NCBI GenBank assembly: GCA_004557975.1
Contig: SFEV01000001.1
Span: 1 to 64,000 of the forward strand
Length of the DNA stretch: 64,000 nucleotides
Direction of reading: 5' to 3'
Source: Lachnospiraceae bacterium
GTDB lineage: Bacteria; Bacillota; Clostridia; Lachnospirales; Lachnospiraceae
Shown: positions 53,304 through 63,700 of the stretch, one piece after another
Position numbering within the stretch: the stretch's first letter is position 1
Layout of the letters: each line of letters begins with the position of its first letter
Notes under the pieces: model-generated
What the model was told of the DNA's origin: nothing
The model's database searches: none
What the model saw: only the letters and a program-made list of their open reading frames with translations
Position numbers and translations under genes: made by a program

Positions 53304-54267
53304 AATAGTTTTCCTCCTTGTTTTGCCTTAACTCTTCTGCCAGCTGGCTCAGTTTCCTCAACCTGTGATTCACCCCGGACTTTCCCACGGGAGGCACCAG
53401 CATCTCTCCCAGCTCCTTCAACGAAGCATCCGGATTCGCCAGACGCAGATGTGCGATATCCGCAAGGCCACCGGGCAGCCTCTGTAATGCCTTTGCCGCC
53501 TCAAGATAACGGATATCTTCAATTTGTCTCACCGCTGCATTTACCGTCTTGTTGATATTAGCAGCCTCGCAGTTTACCTTGCGGTTCACATTGTTCCGAA
53601 CATCACGGACAATCCTGATATTTTCAAGATCCATCAGCGAGACGTGAGCCTCCATGATATTCAGCATATCAACAATCTGGGCTCCTTCTTTAATATACAC
53701 GATGTAATGCTTTTTACGCAGTACGATTTTGGCATCAGGACCAAAGGTGTGTATTAAATTCTGAAGCTGCAGTGCACGCTCCTCCGATACACAGACAATT
53801 TCAAAATGGTAGGACTTCTCCGGATTGCTGATGGATCCCGCACACAGAAATGCACCTCTGATAAATGCCCTCCTGCAGCAGGAACTCTGCACAAGAAGCT
53901 GATTCGCCGGAGATATCTGCTCGGCAATTTCTCCGTCCGCATCCAGGAGCTTCAATGCCTGCAGCACTTTCAGCACAATTTCATGATTTTTTACCAAAAC
54001 AACATAAATCTGGCTGCTCTTACCATTTCTTTTATGAATATGTACAGATACGTCACTACATATATTAAATGTTTTTTTCAATAATGTAAAGCATTTTCTT
54101 GAAACAGTTATATTTTCCGTGCGGATTCTCAGTCGATACCTTCCCTGTGCTGAAATGCACACATCCCCGCACATACCGACAATTGCCGCAAGCTCTGCCA
54201 GGCAGCAGTGACGTGCCAACGGTATCAGCCAGGAAAGCTCACGTTTGACATCACCTGAAAATGACAT
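53296..54267 (-). CDS. whiA: WhiA-family regulator
   Basis: The 323-residue protein has the N-terminal LAGLIDADG-like fold (MSFSGDVKRELSWLIPLARH, RAFIRGAFLCAGSISNPEKSYHFEIV) and the C-terminal WhiA helix-turn-helix (LRLANPDASLKELGEMLVPPVGKSGVNHRLRKL). It is followed directly by the HPr-like gene and preceded by rapZ, a conserved order in Firmicutes. YvcK/GlmR, which often lies between them in Bacillus, is absent. Confidence 0.96.
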   Translation of the reverse strand: MSFSGDVKRELSWLIPLARHCCLAELAAIVGMCGDVCISAQGRYRLRIRTENITVSRKCFTLLKKTFNICSDVSVHIHKRNGKSSQIYVVLVKNHEIVLKVLQALKLLDADGEIAEQISPANQLLVQSSCCRRAFIRGAFLCAGSISNPEKSYHFEIVCVSEERALQLQNLIHTFGPDAKIVLRKKHYIVYIKEGAQIVDMLNIMEAHVSLMDLENIRIVRDVRNNVNRKVNCEAANINKTVNAAVRQIEDIRYLEAAKALQRLPGGLADIAHLRLANPDASLKELGEMLVPPVGKSGVNHRLRKLSQLAEELRQNKEENYYD

Positions 54268-54285
54268 AAATCTCCTCCTGATTCG

Positions 54286-55146
54286 CTATCCCACCAGAAT
54301 ATCCCGGTGCTCCAGCTTCAGTCCGTATTCCGAATGGCGGCTGAGATACTGGTACAGCCGCTCCGCCAGAGTCACAGAACGGTGTTTGCCGCCCGTACAG
54401 CCGATACTGATCACCAGCTGATTCTTCCCTTCCGATACGTAATTGGGAAGAAGAAATTCCACCATGTCCTCCAGTTTTTCAAGGAACTGGTGTGCCACAT
54501 CATATTTCATAACGTAATTCTGAACCTCTGCATCTTTCCCTGTCTTATGCTTCAGCTCATCAATATAATACGGATTCGGCAGAAAACGAACATCGAATAC
54601 GAGATCAGAGTCCGCCGGAATACCGTATTTAAACCCGAAGGAAAGGATCGTAATATAGATATTTCTGTACTCCAGGCTGTTGACAAATATCTTTTCCATC
54701 TCTCCCCGCAGCTCCCTTGTGAGAAGCTTGGAGGTATCTATAATATAATCCGCCTGCTTTTTCAGAAAGTCCAGCGCCTCTCTCTCCCGGCGGATTCCGT
54801 CATCAATTCTGCCGTCCCTTGCCAGCGGATGGCTTCTGCGTGTCTCCTTGTAGCGCTTCAGCAGCACCTGATCCTGAGCGTCCAGATACAGGATTTCGTA
54901 ATCGATCTCTTTTCCTGTGAGGCGCTCCAGCACCTGCTGCATAGCGCCGATCTCGATACCGCTGCGGATATCCACACCGAGGGCAACTTTATTGTATTCC
55001 ATCTCTGACGTACTGGAAAGCTCCGCAAATTTTTCAACCAGAGGCATGGGCAGGTTGTCTGCACAAAAGTAGCCCAGATCCTCCAGTATTTTCAGCGCCG
55101 TACTTTTTCCGGCACCGGACATTCCCGTCACTATCACAAATCTCAT
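54286..55146 (-). CDS. rapZ: RNase adapter RapZ (YvcJ)
   Basis: The 286-residue P-loop protein starts MRFVIVTGMSGAGKSTAL (Walker A) and ends with the RapZ C-terminal RNA/metabolite domain containing SIGCTGGKHRSVTLAERLYQYL. ATG 55146 has AAGG upstream; the longer frame has no family support. In E. coli RapZ senses GlcN6P and directs decay of GlmZ; the role in Firmicutes is less clear. Confidence 0.95.
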   Translation of the reverse strand: MRFVIVTGMSGAGKSTALKILEDLGYFCADNLPMPLVEKFAELSSTSEMEYNKVALGVDIRSGIEIGAMQQVLERLTGKEIDYEILYLDAQDQVLLKRYKETRRSHPLARDGRIDDGIRREREALDFLKKQADYIIDTSKLLTRELRGEMEKIFVNSLEYRNIYITILSFGFKYGIPADSDLVFDVRFLPNPYYIDELKHKTGKDAEVQNYVMKYDVAHQFLEKLEDMVEFLLPNYVSEGKNQLVISIGCTGGKHRSVTLAERLYQYLSRHSEYGLKLEHRDILVG

Positions 55147-55269
55147 CCTGCTGTACCTTATCCCTTGACATTTTCTCGATTGACTGCAGTCATCTGACCG
55201 CGACTGCATCCGGTTCTTTTCCCCTCTGCTGCTTTTCCTTGCAGAAGGGATCATCTGAACTGCATCGGA

Positions 55270-56178
55270 TCAGAACTCACCCAGCATCCGAACTTCCGGT
55301 TCAAGCTCTACACCGAACTGTTCCCGCACCCGTTCGGAAACCAGCCGCATCAGCTTGCGCACATCCTCCGCAGTCGCGTCACCTCTGTTCACCACAAAAC
55401 CGCAGTGCTTCTCAGAGACCTGCGCTCCGCCCACGGAAAATCCCCGCAGTCCGGCATCCATAATCAGCTTTCCTGCAAAGTATCCCTCCGGCCGCTTGAA
55501 TGTACTGCCGGCACTCGGGAACTCCAGCGGCTGTTTTGAGACGCGCTTCTCTTTCAGCTCCTCCATCTGACGGCGTATCTCCTCCCGGTCACCCTTTTTC
55601 AGTTTCAGCTTTGCCTCCAGAACAATCCACCCGCGCTCCGGTATGATACTGTGTCTGTAGCCAAGGACAAGCTCCTGTGCCGGAACGGTAAGCAGCGTAT
55701 TTTCCTGCGTAAGCACCGTCACCTGCGTCAGAACATCCTTCATCTCTTTGCCGTACGCGCCTGCATTCATCACAGCGGCTCCGCCGATTGTTCCCGGAAT
55801 TCCGGATGCAAACTCAAAACCGGTCAGCCCGTGCTCCAGAGCTCGCTTTGCAATTACAGAAAGCATGGCCCCGGCCTGCACCAGAATCTCCTCCCCCTCC
55901 ACGCGAATCTCGCTGAGATTCCTGTAAAGCTGGAGAATCAGACCGCGGTACCCTTTATCTGATACCAGAAGATTGCTGCCGTTGCCAATGACGTAAAACG
56001 GGACATGATGCTCACGGCAGATTCTCACCACCTCCGCAGCACTCTCCACCGTCACCGGGGCAGCAAAAAGATCCGCCGGACCTCCGATCCGAAACGTAGT
56101 ATGATTCTTCATGCTCTCCTGCTCAAAAATACAGTCTCTCCCTGCTGCCTCCTGCAGCAGCTGTGTCAATTCCTGCAT
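55270..56178 (-). CDS. murB: UDP-N-acetylenolpyruvoylglucosamine reductase
   Basis: The 302-residue flavoenzyme reduces UDP-GlcNAc-enolpyruvate to UDP-MurNAc. FAD-binding segments are NHTTFRIGGPADLFA, VIGNGSNLLVSDKGYRG and ASGIPGTIGGAAVMNAGAYG; GSTFKRPEG holds the catalytic Ser region and SEKHCGFVVNRGDATAEDV the C-terminal site. It precedes rapZ in the usual Clostridia order. Confidence 0.96.
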   Translation of the reverse strand: MQELTQLLQEAAGRDCIFEQESMKNHTTFRIGGPADLFAAPVTVESAAEVVRICREHHVPFYVIGNGSNLLVSDKGYRGLILQLYRNLSEIRVEGEEILVQAGAMLSVIAKRALEHGLTGFEFASGIPGTIGGAAVMNAGAYGKEMKDVLTQVTVLTQENTLLTVPAQELVLGYRHSIIPERGWIVLEAKLKLKKGDREEIRRQMEELKEKRVSKQPLEFPSAGSTFKRPEGYFAGKLIMDAGLRGFSVGGAQVSEKHCGFVVNRGDATAEDVRKLMRLVSERVREQFGVELEPEVRMLGEF

Positions 56179-56306
56179 ATCCACTCTCCATCTCTGTTGC
56201 TTATTGTTATTATATAATAAGTCGCCCGATAAATGAGCCCGACGTCGGTTTTTCAGTGTTTTGCACCTCCAAAATCGACAAAAACCTTCACAATTGGTTC
56301 ATATAA

Positions 56307-57482
56307 TCATGACCGGATAATCCCGCTTCTGCGGATGCTTTCCACTGCCTCCCGCAGCTTCTGTGGCGGCAGAACAAGGGCCAGTCTCACATATCCCTCT
56401 CCAAGGCTTCCAAAACTGCTTCCCGGCACGCAGATCACACCTGTCTGTTCCATCAGCTCAAGGCAGAAAGCAGCGGAATCTGTATAGCCCTCCGGAAGGG
56501 GAGCCCAGACAAACATCGTACCTTCGCTGTCCGGCACGTTCCATCCAATCTCACGCAGGCCTCCGCAGAGTACGCGGTTGCGCTCCTCATACTCCTCACA
56601 CTGTTTTTCCACACCTTCGAAGGGACCTGTCAGGGCAGCAATGGCTCCATACTGCACCGGAAGAAATGTTCCGTAATCAAACTGCGTGCGCAGAGCACGG
56701 AATCGTTTGATAATCTCCTTATTTCCAAGGGCAAAGGAAACACGTGCACCCGTATAGTTGAATGATTTTGACAGAGAATAAAACTCGATGCCGACCTCCT
56801 TCGCGCCCTCAAAGCTCAGAAATGAGCCTCCCTTTCTTCCTCCGTACACAATGTCAGAATATGCGTTGTCGTGAAGTATGATGATATTATATTTTTCCGC
56901 AAATGCAATCAGTTCCCTGTAAAAAGAATCCGGAGCCACCCTGCACACCGGATTTCCCGGATAATTTATCACCATAAATTTTGCCTGGCGCGCAATATCC
57001 TCCGGAATATCGGACAGCTTCGGCAGAAATCCATTTTCCTCATACAGAGGATACTCCCACACTCTGGCATCGCAGAGCTGCGGGCCGACACTGAAAATCT
57101 GATAGCCGGGATTCGGCACAAGCACAAGCTCCCCCGGATTGCACAGCGCCCACGCGATGTGTGCCATTCCCTCCTGGGAACCGTACATGATCATCATTTC
57201 TTCCTCATCCACTGCAACATTGAACCGCCTCATATAAAAATCTTTCAGAGCCTTCAAAAGCTCCGGCAGCTCAGTCAGTGAATACTTATAATTCTCCGGT
57301 TTTCCTGCAGCCTCGCTCACAGCATCCATAATATGCTGTGCAGGCTTAAAGTCAGGTGTCCCGATGGAAAGATTATAGATCGGTCTTCCCTGCTTCTGCA
57401 GCTCATTCTTCCGTTCATTCAGAACGGCAAAAATACTGCCGTCCCCGCTTCCTTTTACTTTGTCTGAAAATGATAAATTCAT
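56307..57482 (-). CDS. Class I PLP aminotransferase (DapL/AlaT-like)
   Basis: The 391-residue enzyme has GTPDFKPAQHIMDAV, MYGSQEGMAHIAWALCNPGE, PNPGYQIF, YPGNPVCRVA and the PLP lysine in SLSKSFNYTGARVSFALGN. The sequence resembles the LL-DAP-aminotransferase-related group, but a complete dapL is already present at 8029-9243, so another amino acid is more likely. Its ATG overlaps the end of the GtrA-YfhO gene, indicating coupled translation. Confidence 0.87.
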   Translation of the reverse strand: MNLSFSDKVKGSGDGSIFAVLNERKNELQKQGRPIYNLSIGTPDFKPAQHIMDAVSEAAGKPENYKYSLTELPELLKALKDFYMRRFNVAVDEEEMMIMYGSQEGMAHIAWALCNPGELVLVPNPGYQIFSVGPQLCDARVWEYPLYEENGFLPKLSDIPEDIARQAKFMVINYPGNPVCRVAPDSFYRELIAFAEKYNIIILHDNAYSDIVYGGRKGGSFLSFEGAKEVGIEFYSLSKSFNYTGARVSFALGNKEIIKRFRALRTQFDYGTFLPVQYGAIAALTGPFEGVEKQCEEYEERNRVLCGGLREIGWNVPDSEGTMFVWAPLPEGYTDSAAFCLELMEQTGVICVPGSSFGSLGEGYVRLALVLPPQKLREAVESIRRSGIIRS

Positions 57483-60400
57483 CTCATGTCCTCCTCTGAC
57501 TCTGTCACCTTTTCTGCCTCAGCGGCCGGTATGCTTCCTGTTGTATTTTCTTCTGTCACCTTTTCTTCTATGACATTTCCTGTGACAGAAGGTACTCCGA
57601 TGTTTGTCGCATCTTCCGCGGCAGCTGCAGTGTCTGTCTTATCTGCTGCTATATCCGTCTCAGCTGCTGTCATATCCGTCTCAGCTGCTGCCATATTCAT
57701 CTCAGCTGCTGTCATATCCGTCTCAGCTGCTGTCATATCCGTCTCAGCTGCTGTTATATCTGTCTCATCTGCCGGTTCCGCATCCTGCATTTCCCGTGTC
57801 CCTTCATTTTCCTCTCCTGAGGAGAACCACGCCGGATGTCTCTTTTCCCAGATTCCTGAGAGCAGGTACAGCAGCAGACACAGCACACTGAGAATGCTGC
57901 CCGTCCACAGTCCCGGCGGTGTGTATTTCATGGAAATGGAATGACTTCCCTGATCAAGTGCGACTCCGGTGAGTGCACCGCCGATACAGGAATACGATGT
58001 CTCCTTCCCGTCCACGAAAGTTTTCCATCCTTCATCATACGGAATGGTCAGCAGCAGAATTCCCGCCTCTTTTACATCGACCGTTCCGCTCACTGTATTG
58101 CCTCCGACCGTCACCTGCTCAAGCTGACTTTCCGAAAGCCTGTCAATCACTTCCCGGTATGCACTGTTCGCACAGGTGTAAACTTCAGCGCGCACCGTTG
58201 TCTGCGTGTCCTTCAGTGTCACCGTAAAGTCTGCCATATTATTCCCGTCCGTGCCGTTGATTACGTACAGATGGTCTGTATAATCCTGGAAATTCTTCGT
58301 GTATTCCGGGGTATTCAGATCAATTCCCGCCACACGTGTATCGATACACAGGTATACCTGCTTATCCTCCGGGATTTTAATTCCGTAATTCTCTCCGTCC
58401 GCCATATCGATGTAGCGGTCGAGCACGTAAATCGGCTCCAGTCCCGTGGCAAGCTCCACGAAGCTGTTCTGCACCAGAAGCGGCTCTCCTGCCTGCGTAT
58501 CCCAGTCAAGAATGGAATCCTTCACCATAAAGCCGAGAGACAGAGCACTGTCATTTTTGTACAGCGCCAGCTCCCCGTCCTCACCGATGCGCTCAAACTG
58601 GTACATGGTATCTGCCGTTTTGGAGGGTGAAGCCATATATTTAATGCCGAACACATCATTCATCAGCTTCGTCACACCGAGATAACCGTTCTTGTTCGTC
58701 CGCGCTTCCATGCCGATGCTGTCACAGAAATCGATGACAGATCCGGACATGGTGGAATTGAACATCACAACTGCATGGCCGCCCACAAACATGGTCACAT
58801 TCCTCATGCGCTGGCGGTCCACCTCACTGCGGAAAAAGGTCTCATCCTCCTGCTCCTCCATCAGTTTCTGGTATGATTTCTGATCGTTCAGATAAATACT
58901 CCTTGTCACGCTTCCGTTGCACGAAATGCCGTAAATCCCGTTGGCAGACACTTCAATCAGCAGCACAGCCGAGAGAATCGCCCCGAAAACGGATGGTTTC
59001 ATCCGCTGCGCATATTTTCCGATCAGCAGAATTCCGAAATAGAGAAGCAGCAGCCCCAGAGAAATCAGAAAAATATAATCTTCCAGCTCCTGCTCCGGCG
59101 TCAGGCCTCTGTACACAAGAAACGCTGCCGGCGCTGCAAAGGAGACGAGAAGCCGCGGTGCAGAAAAACTGCGCAGGTGACCCAGGGTATCGTACGCCAT
59201 CACCAGCAGCACCGCAATATACAGAAATGCAAAACGGTTCGGAAGCCCGTTCTGCACGTGAAATCCGTGCCAGATATAATTCAGTATATTCAGGGAAAAA
59301 CTGAGCAGCAGCACAGCACACAGTCCGTAATGGGCCAGCCTCTCCCGCAGCCGTATTTTCCGGTCAAAGAGATACAGAACCGCAAGAAGCACGGCAGCCA
59401 TGCCGCAGTACACATTCAGCCCGACCTGTGAATTGGAGATATTGACCGGCTCCATAAATGCCATGTGGTTTTCCAGAAGCTGGGCCAGACTCTCATAAAA
59501 TCTGACAGCAGTGGGGAAAGTATTGCCCTGCATGGATTCCGATGTGGAAAGACCCATAAATGCCGGAACCAGCACCAGAGCTGCCATTCCGCCTGCCAGA
59601 AGCGCATACCAGCCGAAAGAAAGACAGCTTTTGAGCACCCGCTTCCAGGTAATCCCGGTTCTGGAAATCCAGCGGACCAGAAAATACATGCAGGAAAAAA
59701 TACACAGCATAAAACCGATATAGTAATTGCACCACAGACCGTAAAACAGAGAGATTCCAAACAGACGCCCGCTCTTCTGATCCACAATCCTCTCGATTCC
59801 CAGCATGATCAGAGGAACCATCGCCACGCTGTCGAGCCACATCAGATTAAAATAATACCCGATCACAAAATTGCTCAGGGCAAACATCATTCCGAACACA
59901 GCAGGTATGTACCTGCGCTGCGGATCGCGTCTGTGGAGATACCAGGAAAAGGTTCCTCCGCACAGACCGATTTTCAGAAGAATCATCAGATCCATAAAGT
60001 CACAGACATTCTCCTGCGGAATAAATGCCATCAGAAAATTCAGCGGACTTGCCAGATAATACGCGTAGGTCGACCAGAAATTATAACCCATTCCCCCCGA
60101 GAAAGAATAGAGCAGCGATTCGCTTTCCGTAAGCTTCCTCTGCATATCCGTATAGAACGGCAGGTACTGGTGAAGTGAGTCAATGATCAGTACCGTCTTG
60201 TCTCCGAAGGGCCATACACCCATGCACGCAAACCCGATTCCGGCCACCAGCATGCTCAGAATAAAGCCTGCCCCGAAGTAACGGCGGGCGATTCTTTTCT
60301 GACGAAGTGATTCCTCATCCTGCACCTCATCATCCCTGAAGACGACAAACCTGCTGATCAGATAATTCAGCACCAGTATCACAAACTGAATGACGAGCTT

Positions 60401-60724
60401 TGCCGCCATATCGTTCATTCCCCAGATGCTTGAGAGCAGCACGACACCGAGCACCTCCACCAGCATGGTGCCGAGACGCATGCCGATAAAGCTGCCCGCC
60501 TCCTTCAGAAGTGCCGCAGCAGAATCTGTCCTGTGTTCAAATACGAACAGCTTGTTTACCACATACGCAAACAGTATGGACAGAAAGATGGCCGCTGTAT
60601 TTGAAACCGTAATATCAATGCCGAGAAACTGTCTCAGAAGATAGTACGTCACCAGATTGACCATCGTCGTACAGCCGCCGAAAAAAACATAGCGGACGGC
60701 CTGATTTCGAATTAATTTTTTCAT
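57479..60724 (-). CDS. GtrA-YfhO fusion membrane protein
   Basis: The 1081-residue protein starts with a GtrA domain (KLIRNQAVRYVFFGGCTTMVNL to VLNYLISRFVVF, about residues 1-125, four helices), followed by a YfhO-type membrane glycosyltransferase-like part (DSLHQYLPFYTDMQRKLTESES onward, about 12 helices) and a large extracytoplasmic region. GtrA proteins flip polyprenyl-phosphate sugars and YfhO proteins are linked to lipoteichoic acid glycosylation, so fusing them joins donor flipping and transfer. The C-terminus has an acidic TDMTAAE repeat tail after the last helix. ATG 60724 follows GCAGAGGCATT. Confidence 0.87.
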   Translation of the reverse strand: MKKLIRNQAVRYVFFGGCTTMVNLVTYYLLRQFLGIDITVSNTAAIFLSILFAYVVNKLFVFEHRTDSAAALLKEAGSFIGMRLGTMLVEVLGVVLLSSIWGMNDMAAKLVIQFVILVLNYLISRFVVFRDDEVQDEESLRQKRIARRYFGAGFILSMLVAGIGFACMGVWPFGDKTVLIIDSLHQYLPFYTDMQRKLTESESLLYSFSGGMGYNFWSTYAYYLASPLNFLMAFIPQENVCDFMDLMILLKIGLCGGTFSWYLHRRDPQRRYIPAVFGMMFALSNFVIGYYFNLMWLDSVAMVPLIMLGIERIVDQKSGRLFGISLFYGLWCNYYIGFMLCIFSCMYFLVRWISRTGITWKRVLKSCLSFGWYALLAGGMAALVLVPAFMGLSTSESMQGNTFPTAVRFYESLAQLLENHMAFMEPVNISNSQVGLNVYCGMAAVLLAVLYLFDRKIRLRERLAHYGLCAVLLLSFSLNILNYIWHGFHVQNGLPNRFAFLYIAVLLVMAYDTLGHLRSFSAPRLLVSFAAPAAFLVYRGLTPEQELEDYIFLISLGLLLLYFGILLIGKYAQRMKPSVFGAILSAVLLIEVSANGIYGISCNGSVTRSIYLNDQKSYQKLMEEQEDETFFRSEVDRQRMRNVTMFVGGHAVVMFNSTMSGSVIDFCDSIGMEARTNKNGYLGVTKLMNDVFGIKYMASPSKTADTMYQFERIGEDGELALYKNDSALSLGFMVKDSILDWDTQAGEPLLVQNSFVELATGLEPIYVLDRYIDMADGENYGIKIPEDKQVYLCIDTRVAGIDLNTPEYTKNFQDYTDHLYVINGTDGNNMADFTVTLKDTQTTVRAEVYTCANSAYREVIDRLSESQLEQVTVGGNTVSGTVDVKEAGILLLTIPYDEGWKTFVDGKETSYSCIGGALTGVALDQGSHSISMKYTPPGLWTGSILSVLCLLLYLLSGIWEKRHPAWFSSGEENEGTREMQDAEPADETDITAAETDMTAAETDMTAAEMNMAAAETDMTAAETDIAADKTDTAAAAEDATNIGVPSVTGNVIEEKVTEENTTGSIPAAEAEKVTESEEDMR
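57642..57767 (-). repeat. 21-bp tandem repeats at the 3' end of the GtrA-YfhO gene
   Basis: Six near-identical 21-bp units (plus strand CTCAGCTGCTGTCATATCC core) encode TDMTAAE heptads. They keep the frame and may vary in number between strains. Confidence 0.9.
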
Positions 60725-60743
60725 AATGCCTCTGCTTCCTGTT

Positions 60744-63700
60744 TTACAAAAGAATTTCTTTCCCCAGACAGAAAGAATAAATGACTTTTTTTGCCACTTC
60801 ACGCCCGGTCAGACGCCGGAGAGCAGCTTCATAATACTCCAGCTGTGCGTGATACTTGTCCACCAGTGTCTGTACAGTCTGCACACGGTCGGTCTTATAG
60901 TCCAGAAGTACGATGGAACCGTCCTCCCGGTAGAAATACGCATCAATAATCCCCTGCACGAGCACCGTTTCCTGCCCGTTCCACTCCGGGCGGATCTCAT
61001 TGGCCGGCACACCGATCACAAAGGGCTGCTCTCTGAACAGCTGCCCCTTCAGGGCTGCCTGCGTCATCTCCTGACCTGTTTCTGTCACCAGAAATCCGCG
61101 GATATCCTGCATCTTAAGTACCGCGCTTTCTTCCTGAGACATTTTACCACAACTTATCAGTTCTTCCAACTGTAATTCCAGCCCATCTTTCTTAGAAAAA
61201 TCTAAATTTTCCATGAATGTGTGATAGACTGTTCCGCGGGCTGCTCCCACAATCGCGGTCTCCCCACTGCGAAACTCCGGAATCAGAGGAATTACGGTCT
61301 CCTCCTGATAAAGCTCACTGCCCTCATCCTCCTCCGGTACATGTGACAGTTTTTTCAGTTCGGAAACGGACAGCTTTCCCACAATACAGTTATCTTCCTC
61401 AAACGGATAGACAGAATCGAAGACACGCTCCAGATATTCTCTTGTCTGTGCATCACGGCAAACCTGCGGATCCAGATGCAGCAGCTCCTGCAGCCGGAGC
61501 GCCGATTCATCACGGATTGCCTGCCTGTTCTGTTCACGTTCCTGCTCTCCGGCAAACTGTATCCGGAACCTGGCCAGGGTTCCGGGAAATATGTCCCCGC
61601 CTCTGATCGATTCCGTATCCAGGTCAAACACCTCAAGAAGCTCCCTGGCATCAGGATGACGCAGCAATGCAGGCATCACCCAGTCAAGATACGTAAGAGC
61701 CCCCGACAGACAGGAGTACGAAAGCTGTTCTCCCGGATGCCCTGCGGCTGCCCGCCATTTTTCCATCTTTGCTGTGGCATCCCTGACGCTTCCTGTCAGA
61801 ATCAGCTTTTCCTTCGCCCGCGTCATCGCAACGTACAGCACGCGCAGCTCTTCACCAAGATTCTCAGATGCTGTCTTCTGGCGGATCACCTGCTTCAGAA
61901 GTGTTGCACGGCGCGTGCGGTTTTTCGTATCCACATAATCACACCCCACACCGTACTCCGGGTGGAGAACAACCTTGCTTCGGATATCCGATTCATTAAA
62001 CTGCTTCCCCATGCCGCAGACAAAGACCACCGGAAATTCCAGCCCTTTACTCTTATGGATACTCATGAGGCGCACGATATTTTCCGACTCGGAACCGGTA
62101 TTTGCCTCACCGTAATCCACATCGTATTTCTTCAGATTTTCAATGTACCGTACAAAGTGATACAGGCCGCGGTAGCTGGTAGCTTCATACGCAATCGCTT
62201 TTTCCACCAGCATATCGAGATTTGCCTTTCTCTGACTGCCCCCCGGAAGCGATGCCGCATACTCTCCGTACCCTGTCACATCGAGAATCTCCCACAAAAG
62301 AAGATGCACAGGCGTGTGGCCGCACTTGCCGCGCAGTTTTTCGAAAACGCCGAAAAAGTCTGTCAGCTTCCTGCGAAGCCCGGAATCAGCGCCGTTCCTT
62401 TCATATTCTCTGCAGCAGTCATAAAAATACTGTTCCTGTGAGGCAGCTCTGATCTGTGCCAGCTCCTCATCGCAGAATCCGCCGATGGCACTGCGCAGCA
62501 CGGCGGCAAGGGGAATATCCTGAATCGGGTTGTCCAGAATACTCAGATAGGAAAGAACCACACGCACCTCTGCTGCGGAGAAATATCCCCGCTGGGAACC
62601 TGCAAAGCACGGTATCCCCATATCGCCCAGTACCTCCGCAAATGTCTCTGCCCATCCGCTGACCGTCCGCAGCAGAATCACGATATCGCCGTATTTTACA
62701 GGACGGTAGGCAGCAAGTTCCTTATCCCATACCATATCCCGTCCCACCATTTCCCGGATACGGCATCCCGCAAGCTCTGCCTCCTCTCTGATCTTCTGTT
62801 TTCCATCCGTCTCCAGAAGCAGAAGTTCTGTCGCAGGCAGCAAATTTCTGCCGGAAGCTGCTCCCTCCGTGTTTTTTGAATTTATTTCTGAATCGGTCTG
62901 GTCTGTACCGTCCGGATACGGCTCAAAAACGGCTCCCGGATACAGTGCCGCATCCTCATCATACACAATCTGTCCCGGATTTTCTGTCATAATCTGGCGG
63001 AAGATATAATTTATGCTATCCAGTACCTGCGCGCGGCTCCGGAAATTCTTATGCAGGTCAATTCTGCAGTCGCACTCCCGCCCGTTCCGGTACGTCCTGT
63101 ACTTCTCCATAAACAGTTCCGGTCTCGCAAGGCGGAACCGATAGATGCTCTGCTTGACATCTCCGACCATAAAACGGTTCGGTTCCCCGCATCCGCGTCC
63201 CGAAACACTGTTCAGAATCATTTCCTGGACAAGATTGCTGTCCTGGTACTCATCAATCATGATTTCTTCAAACAGCTCCGCATACTCCCTGGCGGCCGCC
63301 GTGGGAGTATTTTCTGCCGGTGTGACCAGCACTTTCAGCGCAAGATGCTCCAGGTCACCGAAATCAAGTATATTTTTCTCCCTCTTTTTCTCAGCCAGGA
63401 TCTCCATAAAGCGCTCTGTCAGATGCGTCAGGACACGCACCACTGTGCTGCTGTCGGCAAACTCTGTCTGAAGTATCTGGATCCTGTCGTAATAATATCG
63501 TTTTCTCAGCTCTGCAAGTGCATCCTTTACACTGTTTCTGATATTCTGCACCTGCTGTTTTTTCTGCGGCGAAATACTCCCGTCTTTTTTCGTACCAAGC
63601 CGCGCATACATTCCCATGGTGCCAAACGCTTCCGCGTAAGAATCGTAATCCTTTCCTTTCTGCAGCTGATCCAGTATTCTCAGATCATCTTCCAGCGCAG

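Noticed and set aside
56239..56248. Perfect palindrome CCGACGTCGG upstream of murB
   Set aside because: Only 10 bp with no spacer, not placed relative to a convincing promoter, and expected occasionally by chance.
57642..57767. Regular 21-bp repeats resembling a CRISPR array
   Set aside because: No spacers; the units form the in-frame C-terminal tail of the GtrA-YfhO protein.
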